NCBI GenBank assembly: GCA_002712335.1
Contig: PATI01000041.1
Span: 8,344 to 23,057, forward strand
Source of the DNA: Rhodospirillaceae bacterium
GTDB taxonomy: Bacteria > Pseudomonadota > Alphaproteobacteria > MPNO01 > UBA2964
Length of the DNA stretch: 14,714 nt
Direction of reading: 5' to 3'
Below, piece by piece: positions 6,705 through 13,764 of the stretch. Both the position numbers and the translations under genes were made by a program. Positions within the stretch are counted from its first letter, which is position 1; each line of letters opens with the position of its first letter. The notes below the pieces were generated by a model, which worked only from the letters and a program-made list of their open reading frames with translations, did no database searches and was not told where the DNA came from.

Positions 6705-7613
6705 ATGATACAAACATACATACACAAATTAAATTCCGAACATAGGGTATCAAAACAATTAACAGGAACCCTGTGCCTAGGTCTCCTTCTTTTTTCGGGC
6801 TTGTCTAGCCCGTCCAGTTCCAAGACGGTAACTGATAATTCTGACTGGGCTCCAACGTCCAGTGAACGTTTGATAAAACTTCCGCCCAATTATCTAAAAA
6901 AATCGATCGATCGTGACTTCGAGAAGTCGGGTTTAGCTAATGCCCTATACCAAAACCAGGATTCTATCGGTTTAAAGATTGAAACTTTAAGGGATATACA
7001 AAGTTCCATAAGGCAGGCGGATGACGCGGAATTAAAAATAGAATTACGGCACCAATATTTAGCCGAAAAACAGGCATACCTTGAGCTTGTAGCAAAAGAT
7101 CAAAAGTTTCGTCGAAAACGGACGGAAACGAAACTGAAATTATATGAAAATCTTCTTAAAGGTATTCATCGCAAGAAAAAATCGTTAACTCCCCAAAAGG
7201 CAAGACTATTAGAACAACAAACCAAAGCTAAAAAGCGTTTCAATGCATCGATATATGAAGTCGACAAAAAGTTATTTCAATACGGGGTAATGGAGGAAAG
7301 TAAGTATGCTAGAAATTATGCTAAAAACGCGGACGCAATCCATCGATTAATACAAGCTATTAAAAACCATCCTTCTAGTGAACTCGCTGGCCCCCACCAG
7401 GAGGGGCAAAGCAAATCTGATTTTATAAGACAAATTATGCACGGATTAGAAGCAAATCTGGCCATCCTGGATCAAGAAAAACAAATTCTAGGATACATGG
7501 CGAAAGTCGTATCACTAGATGCTCGAGCCTTAGCTGAATCACTGCCTGAGGCACAAGTTGTCAGAAAAGATTCAAATAAACCACTCAAAGCTATTGAATT
7601 TTTTATCAATTAG
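6705..7613 (+). CDS. Exported coiled-coil protein of unknown function
   Basis: A 302-residue protein with one N-terminal hydrophobic stretch (about 19-35), either signal peptide or anchor. Most of the rest is charged helix. Residues about 85-200 are dense in Lys, Glu, Arg, Gln and Leu (for example ELKIELRHQYLAEKQAYLELV and ETKLKLYENLLKGIHRKKK) and read as a long coiled coil. A second helical block (about 240-285) ends in ALAESLPEAQVV. No Cys occurs in the mature part and I recognise no catalytic motif. The ribosome site is weak (GAGAG in the 17 bases before the ATG). A long periplasmic coiled coil within this operon could be a spacer or scaffold across the periplasm (inference). I do not recognise the family. 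Confidence 0.75.
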   Translation: MIQTYIHKLNSEHRVSKQLTGTLCLGLLLFSGLSSPSSSKTVTDNSDWAPTSSERLIKLPPNYLKKSIDRDFEKSGLANALYQNQDSIGLKIETLRDIQSSIRQADDAELKIELRHQYLAEKQAYLELVAKDQKFRRKRTETKLKLYENLLKGIHRKKKSLTPQKARLLEQQTKAKKRFNASIYEVDKKLFQYGVMEESKYARNYAKNADAIHRLIQAIKNHPSSELAGPHQEGQSKSDFIRQIMHGLEANLAILDQEKQILGYMAKVVSLDARALAESLPEAQVVRKDSNKPLKAIEFFIN

Positions 7614-7622
7614 GAGAAAAAC

Positions 7623-8021
7623 ATGACCAAAATTTACCTACGTAATTTATCGCTTATTGTATCATTTATAACCGCGATCGTTTGTAGTAGCGCTGCTCAT
7701 GCCGGAACCCTTGAAAATATGGAGAGGGAACGGGCTATCCTCATAGAAACCTACCTATCTTTTGATCTTAACGAAAAGCAAAGGTCTCAAAGGTTGGCTA
7801 TATCAAAGAAAAGGCTCACCGACCTTGAAAGATTGGTTCTCAGGGATAAGTCCCTTTTGGGAAGTAACCGGGGCATGGTTCGCAGTGCCTTTAATAATTA
7901 TGACCTTAGCTTCTTGCTTCATGCTTCCCTAGAAAAAAACAGAACTGTTTTTGAACATTGGCTTCAGGAAATTGGGGTTTCATCATCAACCCTTATGAAG
8001 GCGCGATTGGGAAGGCGGTAA
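7623..8021 (+). CDS. Small exported helical protein
   Basis: A 132-residue protein with a clear signal peptide (about 1-27; cleavage after AHA) and a mature part of about 105 residues, all apparently helical. ENMERERAILIETYLSFDLN and KQRSQRLAISKKRLTDLERL form a charged helical hairpin, followed by a short C-terminal helical region. AGGAGA lies 6 bases before the ATG. The stop is one base before the start of the channel-like gene, so it is translated with it. Function unknown. Size and position suggest a periplasmic accessory to the neighbouring channel-like or coiled-coil protein (inference). Confidence 0.76.
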   Translation: MTKIYLRNLSLIVSFITAIVCSSAAHAGTLENMERERAILIETYLSFDLNEKQRSQRLAISKKRLTDLERLVLRDKSLLGSNRGMVRSAFNNYDLSFLLHASLEKNRTVFEHWLQEIGVSSSTLMKARLGRR

Positions 8022-8022
8022 T

Positions 8023-8541
8023 ATGTTACGGGTTATATCTCACGGAAGAACCGCCTCAAGGACTCTTAGCTATATGCTTGGAGTGACCGTTATCCTACTC
8101 GCGATTTCCGTTATCTTTACAGCCAAACCCTTACCGGAGGTGACTGACTGGTTGAGGGACGTGCTCGGCTATTCATTTCTGGGTCTAACCGGCATCCTCG
8201 TATTTGTAGTTTTCTTCTGCTGGATAAAATTAATTTCAGAAGAAAAAGAGAATTTCGAAGTATGGATGATATCCGGTATCCAAGCCGCTAACGGGATCAT
8301 GACGCTGGCCCTAACTTTTACTCTTTTGGGAATAAGTCTTGGGATTGCTTCGCTATCGGGTAAGGCTCTGACCCCTGAAACTGTTCAACCCGCCATTCAT
8401 GAAATGACAACGAACTTCAGTCTTGCCTTCATGACAACCGTCATCGGATTACCCCTCTCGGCTGTTTTGAGAGGATTACTTATCGTCACCGACGCGAGAC
8501 AACGGGGGATAGATCAAAATTCGATTAAGGAGAGTAGATAA
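8023..8541 (+). CDS. MotA/TolQ/ExbB-like proton-channel subunit (A subunit), minimal four-helix form
   Basis: A 172-residue inner-membrane protein with four predicted spans (about 18-34, 50-70, 88-110 and 131-154). The last two carry the signature of the MotA/TolQ/ExbB family: TLALTFTLLGISLGIASLSG (94-113), a short periplasmic loop, then AIHEMTTNFSLAFMTTVIG (124-142). In this family the Thr residues of these two helices line the ion path (here T98/T100 and T138/T139). The large cytoplasmic loop of ExbB, TolQ and MotA is missing: only about 17 residues separate spans 2 and 3, and the protein is much shorter than ExbB (about 244) or MotA (about 295). A four-span count is MotA-like, while the small size is unlike any classical member. 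The gene overlaps the next by one base (TAATG). The likely partner is the ExbD-like protein at 5097-5537. Confidence 0.73.
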   Translation: MLRVISHGRTASRTLSYMLGVTVILLAISVIFTAKPLPEVTDWLRDVLGYSFLGLTGILVFVVFFCWIKLISEEKENFEVWMISGIQAANGIMTLALTFTLLGISLGIASLSGKALTPETVQPAIHEMTTNFSLAFMTTVIGLPLSAVLRGLLIVTDARQRGIDQNSIKESR

Positions 8542-9002
8542 TGAAATTCCTAATATTTAATGCCGCTGTTATTCTTGCCTTGGTTGTTCTCCTCGTCGAT
8601 CACCCAAAGGTTAAGAAGGTAATTCCGCACCAACTTACTGGCCTTGTTGACACAGTAAAACAAAAGGTAGCAGAAACGACAGAAACGAATAAAAGTGTCC
8701 AAAACTCAGAAATAATAAAAAAACAAAGAACACAAACAGAAAATATAGAAAGAAAATCGCCTCAAAAAAATACCAACAAACTGCAGAAAACCACACAGCC
8801 TGTTACTAAAACTATACCAACGAAAAAAACCACAAAGGTAGAAAAAATAGTTCCAATTAAGGTGAAAAATACTGTTCGAAAGACCATACCCACCAAGCAA
8901 ACGAGGCAAACAACGGCCGGTCATCGCAAGGCCAAAACCGCGCCAAACAAAACTGCCGCCAAGAACAATTCAGAGATCAAAAATCTTTTGTCGAAAAAAT
9001 AG
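8541..9002 (+). CDS. Membrane-anchored Lys/Thr-rich disordered protein
   Basis: A 153-residue protein with one N-terminal membrane span (about 4-19) ending in D20, then an extremely basic, low-complexity tail rich in Lys, Thr, Gln and Asn with scattered Pro. The segment KTIPTK is repeated at 90-95 and 114-119 (24-residue period), each time followed by a Lys/Gln-Thr run. The composition resembles TonB/TolA-type linkers or a wall-binding polycation, but there is no globular C-terminal domain. AAGGAG at 8527-8532 lies 8 bases before the ATG, which overlaps the stop of the channel-like gene. It could be a linker or a regulator of the channel. The tail is presumably periplasmic, though a positive tail after a first span can also remain cytoplasmic. 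Function unknown. Confidence 0.7.
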   Translation: MKFLIFNAAVILALVVLLVDHPKVKKVIPHQLTGLVDTVKQKVAETTETNKSVQNSEIIKKQRTQTENIERKSPQKNTNKLQKTTQPVTKTIPTKKTTKVEKIVPIKVKNTVRKTIPTKQTRQTTAGHRKAKTAPNKTAAKNNSEIKNLLSKK

Positions 9003-9041
9003 AATAAGGCGCCCTCCTCAACAAATATTAAAGAAGGCTTA

Positions 9042-9125
9042 ATGCCTGATAAAATTAGAAGACGTGACTTAATGGCACTTTCAGATGAAATGGAATTTAT
9101 TCACGCACGATCCCTCACAGACTGA
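9042..9125 (+). CDS. Possible 27-codon small ORF
   Basis: An ATG-to-TGA reading frame in the 143-base gap between the Lys-rich gene and the TonB-like gene. It encodes a charged peptide starting MPDKIRRRDLMALSDEMEF. AAGAAGG at 9031-9037 is a plausible ribosome site four bases upstream. The gap is the longest in this otherwise packed operon, which makes a short gene or a regulatory leader reasonable. The peptide has no signal peptide or span, unlike all its neighbours. It may equally be a chance frame. Confidence 0.25.
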   Translation: MPDKIRRRDLMALSDEMEFIHARSLTD

Positions 9126-9145
9126 AAAGTATAATTCTCATTGTT

Positions 9146-10171
9146 ATGTTAAAACATACAGCCAGTTTACTCTCAATCGGATCGGGTATACTCGTGATCT
9201 TCTTTTCTATCTTGTTGCTCATCCCGGAAAAGAAAAATCAAAAGTACCCACTTGCAAAATTAAATACAGTCCAAAAAGTAACTAAACCAAAGGAACTACG
9301 ACCCAAAATAATAAAAATAACACTTCCTGCCCCACCAAGGTATATCGAAACAAAGGGCGTCTCCAAACTAAAACAGGCTGTTAATCAGCCATCGAAGTCA
9401 CACCAAAGCAAACAAAAGCAAACTTTAATCCATAGGATAATGACCCCTAGGAATATTAGCACACACCCGAAAACTGAGAGTTTTACACCCCTAAAACCAA
9501 AACCACCTAAGGGGGCTACTTACACTAAAAGAAAAGGGATCAAACTTTTACAAAAGCCAAGAAGGTCTAAACAAATCAAAAATCTCAAAATTTTTAAGAC
9601 TAAAACATCAAAAATTATCCAAAAAACAGACCCAGTTGAAACTATTCCAAGAGGCCGCGTACTGCTCCGATTGCTTGAGCATGGCAAAGGTCCGATCATA
9701 GATATTGCTTGGCCAGAAAATTATGTTGAGAGACAGCGCCTATTTAAAGCATTTCGAACCTGTTACGGAATGAAATTAGCCGTTATAACCAATGACAGCC
9801 AATTATTCACAAAATTCACTCCCCCAACAATACCCTGGAGACCAAATTCCGATGCTTATAGCGGGTTCCTTCGATCGCCGATTGGTCAAAAGATTAATAA
9901 TGAAACACGTCTAATTACCGAGATAACGAGGAAACACAAAATCCAAAATGGCCGATCAGTTAGAATTTTTCCGCGCAATACGGATGCTATCATTCTCGCG
10001 GGGTTTCAAAGAATTGTAGGAAACGGGTACACAAAATATTCACGCATTCAGGCTCACTATAGTTTAACACCAAAAGGAGGTGTTTACCTCGAACAGATAA
10101 AGGTCGATGAGCGACCCGTTGCCGGGACCATAAGAATACCACCGGAGCGTAATTCAGGATGCAGAGTTTAA
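9146..10171 (+). CDS. TonB-like architecture protein: N-terminal anchor, basic Pro-rich linker, periplasmic domain
   Basis: A 341-residue protein with TonB/TolA-like layout. One span near the N-terminus (about 8-26) is followed by a roughly 130-residue linker rich in Lys, Pro, Ser and Thr (about 27-165, e.g. TPLKPKPPKGATYTKRKG) and a globular C-terminal domain (about 168-341). The C-terminal domain begins GRVLLRLLEHGKGPIIDIAWP and contains FRTCYGMKLAVI and RIFPRNTDAIILAG. It does not match the TonB C-terminal motif that I know, so homology is unproven; only the layout is shared. C207 (FRTCYG) and C339 (last residues) could pair. The ATG has no clear Shine-Dalgarno, and the frame is open back to 9089 without another ATG. 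It probably spans the periplasm and couples the inner-membrane channel to outer-membrane partners (inference). Confidence 0.72.
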   Translation: MLKHTASLLSIGSGILVIFFSILLLIPEKKNQKYPLAKLNTVQKVTKPKELRPKIIKITLPAPPRYIETKGVSKLKQAVNQPSKSHQSKQKQTLIHRIMTPRNISTHPKTESFTPLKPKPPKGATYTKRKGIKLLQKPRRSKQIKNLKIFKTKTSKIIQKTDPVETIPRGRVLLRLLEHGKGPIIDIAWPENYVERQRLFKAFRTCYGMKLAVITNDSQLFTKFTPPTIPWRPNSDAYSGFLRSPIGQKINNETRLITEITRKHKIQNGRSVRIFPRNTDAIILAGFQRIVGNGYTKYSRIQAHYSLTPKGGVYLEQIKVDERPVAGTIRIPPERNSGCRV

Positions 10172-10175
10172 GGAA

Positions 10176-10844
10176 ATGGGATGTCCAAAATTGTTCATTC
10201 TGTTGTGGCCTTTGCTGGTGTTTGTTATTAGCACCGGATGCATGAGAACGTCTTACACAAATATTAAAAATTCAAATCCAGGCACAACGGGATTAATGGA
10301 CCGGCAGGTCTCCTATTGGATTGATCCAAGATTTCATGAAACTTTCCCACGTTGCGTCCTTGTTCTCATGCATCCACGAGACGACGAGCGGGACATAAAC
10401 AACATAATATTACGGGCTTTCGAAAGGTATCTTGGGGAAATATTTGAAAAAGTCATCGGATTCAGAAAGGCTAAAACATTAAGCAGAACCCTCGCCATCG
10501 ACTTCTTCAATCAAAAGGATCGTATACTTTTAGCCAAACGTGCCGAGTGCAAATTTTATGCGGAAATTGATATCGAAAATATAGAAGACCAATTCGCACT
10601 AATATGGGCCAAACGATCCATTAAACTATCAATAAAACTGACTCAAGCAACAACCGGGGAGATTGTTTTTAAAGCTAAGCACATTGCCCAACGCAGCAAC
10701 GGCGGCTTGCCACTCTCTGCTATAGGAGTTCCAATCTCAATTACCCAAGCAGCTATGGTTAGAGGCGACCCTGAGACATTTCATTCTCTAGCAGACGACG
10801 CGGCGAGACGCATGCTTTTACCCTTACCAAGTTTCAAGAACTAA
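10176..10844 (+). CDS. Lipoprotein, GNA1162/DUF799- or PelC-like
   Basis: Last gene of the plus-strand operon, 222 residues. The lipoprotein signal has a hydrophobic core (about 6-18) and lipobox ISTGC with lipidated C22; Met follows, so outer-membrane sorting is likely. The mature part resembles GNA1162/DUF799- or PelC-type lipoproteins with a TolB-N/CsgG-like fold. It runs IDPRFHETFPRCVLVLMHPR (49-68), a helix, LLAKRAECKFYAEIDI (118-132), then LTQATTGEIVFKAKHIA (155-171) and a C-terminal helix HSLADDAARRMLLPL. This matches that family's order of strand, helix, AD-type strand and TGE turn, but by pattern only. AAGGAA directly abuts the ATG, an unusually short spacing, so a downstream start (TTG at 10191) is possible. 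It probably forms part of the outer-membrane end of the system. Confidence 0.72.
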   Translation: MGCPKLFILLWPLLVFVISTGCMRTSYTNIKNSNPGTTGLMDRQVSYWIDPRFHETFPRCVLVLMHPRDDERDINNIILRAFERYLGEIFEKVIGFRKAKTLSRTLAIDFFNQKDRILLAKRAECKFYAEIDIENIEDQFALIWAKRSIKLSIKLTQATTGEIVFKAKHIAQRSNGGLPLSAIGVPISITQAAMVRGDPETFHSLADDAARRMLLPLPSFKN

Positions 10845-10885
10845 AAATCTGAAAGCCTAAACGAATAACAGCAGACTGACCGTGC

Positions 10886-12406
10886 CTAAAAGTCTTTGGA
10901 TTCTGTGCTCCCGCTCAAACCACCTCGGCGCAAAGGAGGACGCTTATTCTGTATCCGCCTATTTTGCGTATTATCATGCAGATGTTTCTTACCACCTGTA
11001 TCTTTAACTAAACGGTTTTGACGCTGTTTGGAGGCCAATGCTCCTGCGGCTTCGCCGGCATTCCAGGCAACGATAACTCCATAAATTCCTTGGCTTGTAA
11101 CTGGGTGAACAGCCTGCCAATCAAGAACCTCGTTGATCCCATTAATTTTTTTAAATCCCGCACCCTGTTCCATATCTTTTCGAAATTTTCGACTTACTTG
11201 AGCCTTTGTGACTCCATTTTTATAACTCTTTACATTCTGCGCCGTTGTGGAAGCTCTCTGTAGCGCTACCGTTTGATTGATATAAAGGCGTATGAGGTTC
11301 TCCGCTGAATTTGTTGCATTACCCTTCGCGGACATTATCGCATTGGAATCATTCCCATCGACTTCGGCTTGTCCATAGGCAATCAAATTTACGTGTCCGT
11401 TCTCATCAACCTTTATTGATAAACCCCATTGAGAAACTAATTTGAATAGGTCTTTCTGATCATTGGGGTTGGGTAACTGTTGTACAATTGGACGGTCTGG
11501 ATTGAACTTGGGAACATTGGAAAAATCTCTTGCCGCCATTGCATCAGCCAATCTCTCTGATTTTTTTGTATACCTAAGCACCACACAAAATTGCGCATTA
11601 GGGCTGTCTGTAGGCAGGTTTTCATTAACAAACTGTGTGTAAATTCCCTTCATTCTTTCCTTAGCAGCAACCTCTATTACTTCTCTAAAACGACGGGAAC
11701 GAAGAAGTTTATTGGCTTCAGCCTCGGCAGCCTTCGCTTTTTGCAGGAGAGCCTCTCGTTTCGAGGAATTACTTTGCTTTAAAGCTTTTCTTTCGGCATC
11801 AACGTCGTGACCTTTTTTCTTGAGGTCCTCATCCATCATAGCGTTTAACCAACGCATACCCTTATTCCAGGTACTTCCGGCTGTGTCTTTGTTTTCTGGG
11901 TCTTTAATCTGACTGGCTTGACGGCGAAGATCTTTTGCACGATCAGCATCCGACTTCTGATTGTAAAGTTTATTCTCTGACGGCTTTAACCTCGAGGATG
12001 CCTCACTGCGGATTTTTCTCTCTAACGCGGCGGCCATCTTGGTATTGCCATCCATCCAAGCCTCTCTAAATGCAACATATCTGCTATCTATAAAACCTGG
12101 CTCACCTATTTTAACTTCTGATGAAGCCATTCCGGTAGCGATGGCAAATTCATTTGGTTTACCGACATTATTGAAACCCTCTTTCCAACCCTTATTTCTG
12201 AGATAGGATCCACATGGGCTTCCACTCGCCGTCTTGGCGGCATTCGTCCGGTTCATACTGCTTTGTTTTGGAGAGAATCCGGTTATAGCGCCATTCGCAT
12301 CTGTATTGGAGGGTATGAATTTACCCTGCGACTGGGCAGAAACATTTAAAGGGAAAATAAAAGCCCAAGTTATGGCTCCAATAATGTAAGGTGATATTTT
12401 AAACAT
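10886..12406 (-). CDS. Exported protein with LPP20-like segments, unknown function
   Basis: A 506-residue protein with a signal peptide (about 1-24; cleavage after VSA) and GGGGA 7 bases before the ATG. An N-terminal segment (85-135: FAIATGMASSEVKIGEPG, then SRYVAFREAWMDG...) and a C-terminal one (340-385: NLIAYGQAEVDG..., AKGNATNSAENLIRLYINQ) both have the small-residue strand plus Ala-rich helix pattern of LPP20/FlgP-type domains. A long charged helical middle (about 150-260) lies between. The tail (465-506) is basic and Pro/Gly-rich, likely disordered. There is no lipobox. It may correspond to the family Pfam calls DUF6844, which I cannot confirm. It is the last gene of the minus-strand group, converging on the plus-strand operon with 41 bases between. 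The LPP20-like segments point to the outer membrane alongside the FlgT-like neighbour (inference). Confidence 0.75.
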   Translation of the reverse strand: MFKISPYIIGAITWAFIFPLNVSAQSQGKFIPSNTDANGAITGFSPKQSSMNRTNAAKTASGSPCGSYLRNKGWKEGFNNVGKPNEFAIATGMASSEVKIGEPGFIDSRYVAFREAWMDGNTKMAAALERKIRSEASSRLKPSENKLYNQKSDADRAKDLRRQASQIKDPENKDTAGSTWNKGMRWLNAMMDEDLKKKGHDVDAERKALKQSNSSKREALLQKAKAAEAEANKLLRSRRFREVIEVAAKERMKGIYTQFVNENLPTDSPNAQFCVVLRYTKKSERLADAMAARDFSNVPKFNPDRPIVQQLPNPNDQKDLFKLVSQWGLSIKVDENGHVNLIAYGQAEVDGNDSNAIMSAKGNATNSAENLIRLYINQTVALQRASTTAQNVKSYKNGVTKAQVSRKFRKDMEQGAGFKKINGINEVLDWQAVHPVTSQGIYGVIVAWNAGEAAGALASKQRQNRLVKDTGGKKHLHDNTQNRRIQNKRPPLRRGGLSGSTESKDF

Positions 12407-12445
12407 TTTAAATCCCCTGATTTTCCTGTTTCGCTGTATAATAAT

Positions 12446-12455
12446 GTTTATAAAC
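12446..12455. promoter_or_regulatory. 10-bp palindrome GTTTATAAAC upstream of the 12406 start
   Basis: A perfect AT-rich palindrome in the 81-base gap between the FlgT-like gene and the next gene of the minus-strand group. The gap is the largest within that group, so it could hold an internal promoter or operator. The short palindromes ACCGGT (12464-12469) and TTTTAAAA (12469-12476) lie next to it. GGTTTA and TGTTTA resemble PhoP hexamers, but they are inverted rather than tandem here, so I do not call it a PhoP box. Confidence 0.2.
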
Positions 12456-12487
12456 CCATTCGGACCGGTTTTAAAAGAATAATCAAC

Positions 12488-13741
12488 TCAGTCCTTATCA
12501 AACTCTTTATCCATCTCTTTTTCAAAATCTCTCATTTTGCGTGCACGTTTTTGGGCCTGGGAGGCAGCTTTTCGTGGACGAATGATAAAATCATCCCTCA
12601 GAAGCGATCTCCTGCTGATCATCAACTTCAGGATTTTTCCGGTGGACATCTTTGACTGGGTATCAATTACTTTCACTGAGCCAACTCTTGTTTCTGTTCG
12701 CCCGAGGCTTTCGCCCGTATGCGGGTCAGTCATTCTCTTTCCGAGCCTTACCAAATTATAAACACCACCACTCCTGACGGTATCACCACCCTGCCCTAAG
12801 GTGAGAAGTTCTCCGTCAACATTCAGAACACTAATTGGAAAGATCGCATTGACAATTTTTTGTCCAATGACTTTTGCTATCCTATCCGCAATATTACCGA
12901 GAGACCCCGCCTCTCGTTGGAGCTTCTCTGTTCCAGCTAGCTTTACTTGCGTGCTCGCGACATCGAGTATCCGGTAGGTGACCCTCGCCCCTACCTTCGG
13001 AGTTTTGATTACCTGCCCCGTTGTTCTCATTTTAGTTTTTTTCACATATGAGTAAGCGCGCTCAACGACACCCGTAACGATGTAATCAGTGCCAACCCTG
13101 TTACCGAGGCGGGCCAACTCTTCCAATCTCATCCCCCCGCCTTTAATGAAGGCGGCCTCTTTATCTTGCTCGGCAATAAAACTTCGATCAAGCATGGCAA
13201 ATCGACGAGTTTGCGTTAAGTAATTCTCGAGACCGCGACGAAATATGTCTTCAAAGTCTAAAACAAGTCGGGTTTTTCGTAGACCCTTACGAATACGCAA
13301 TGGCACAACAGCCATCTTCAAACGTTTAAGCTGCGAACTCATTTTAAAAAATGGTACCGTCACACTAAGGAGAACACGATAAATACCAGTTTTTTTATCT
13401 TTCTGCTGATCAAGAATTTCGTAACTTTTTACAATTCCCTTTGTACGCTTTGAGATTGTCTCCCTGAAGCTCTTGGCACTCTGAACTGTTTTCGTGCCAC
13501 CCTTTACCTTTGACGCCTGAGAAAGAGAGCTTTTTGCCCGACTGCTGATAACCGCGCCATTAATCTGGCTAATCCCGCTGACAAGGGCCCGCTCCACTGC
13601 CCTTTGCAGCGATCCACCCATACCCTTGGCTTCTACGGTACGATATTGAACCCTGGCGTCAGCAAAACCCGAAAATACAAAAAATAGAAGTACTGCAAGG
13701 ACACAAGGACCAATGGAGCTAAAAAGCTTTGATTCCCTCAT
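12488..13741 (-). CDS. FlgT-like exported protein with CsgG-like core
   Basis: A 417-residue protein with a signal peptide (about 1-29; cleavage after ADA). Three parts follow in the order of Vibrio FlgT. An N-terminal LPP20-like domain (31-133) has TVEAKGMGGSLQRAVERAL and closes with YRVLLSVTVPFF. A CsgG/TolB-N-like middle (about 141-300) has KMAVVPLRI, a helix FRRGLENYLTQ, FAMLDRSF, LARLGNRVGTDYIVTGVV and a terminal helix. A C-terminal beta domain (303-388) has LTLGQGGDTVRSGGVYNLV and DPHTGESLGRTETRVGSVKV. A Lys/Glu-rich tail ends the protein. I chose ATG 13741 because AAGGAA lies 10 bases upstream; a TTG at 13762 would add seven residues without a good ribosome site. FlgT is a flagellar H-ring protein in Vibrio, but no flagellar genes occur here, so the role is probably outer-membrane assembly in another machine. 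Confidence 0.8.
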   Translation of the reverse strand: MRESKLFSSIGPCVLAVLLFFVFSGFADARVQYRTVEAKGMGGSLQRAVERALVSGISQINGAVISSRAKSSLSQASKVKGGTKTVQSAKSFRETISKRTKGIVKSYEILDQQKDKKTGIYRVLLSVTVPFFKMSSQLKRLKMAVVPLRIRKGLRKTRLVLDFEDIFRRGLENYLTQTRRFAMLDRSFIAEQDKEAAFIKGGGMRLEELARLGNRVGTDYIVTGVVERAYSYVKKTKMRTTGQVIKTPKVGARVTYRILDVASTQVKLAGTEKLQREAGSLGNIADRIAKVIGQKIVNAIFPISVLNVDGELLTLGQGGDTVRSGGVYNLVRLGKRMTDPHTGESLGRTETRVGSVKVIDTQSKMSTGKILKLMISRRSLLRDDFIIRPRKAASQAQKRARKMRDFEKEMDKEFDKD

Positions 13742-13764
13742 GGCTAAAAATTTCCTTATCAAAA

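Noticed and set aside
5097..8541. Zorya antiphage defence, because of an A/B channel pair
   Set aside because: The A subunit has no long cytoplasmic tail, the B subunit has no OmpA-like domain, and no helicase, nuclease or other ZorC/D/E-like gene is nearby. The neighbours are all envelope proteins.
9034..9046. Possible terminator hairpin AGGC-TTAAT-GCCT
   Set aside because: The stem is only four pairs and no T-run follows.
5097..10171. A Tol-Pal or ExbB-ExbD-TonB operon
   Set aside because: There is no TolB, Pal or TonB-dependent receptor, the TonB-shaped protein lacks the TonB C-terminal motif, and the order of genes differs.
10845..10885. Terminator between the convergent envelope operons
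   Set aside because: No inverted repeat with a T-run is visible in the 41-base gap.
11018..11263. Plus-strand open frame inside the 10886-12406 gene
   Set aside because: It lies antisense to a well-supported exported protein, lacks a good ribosome site and has no recognisable domain. It is treated as a shadow frame, as are the other antisense frames.
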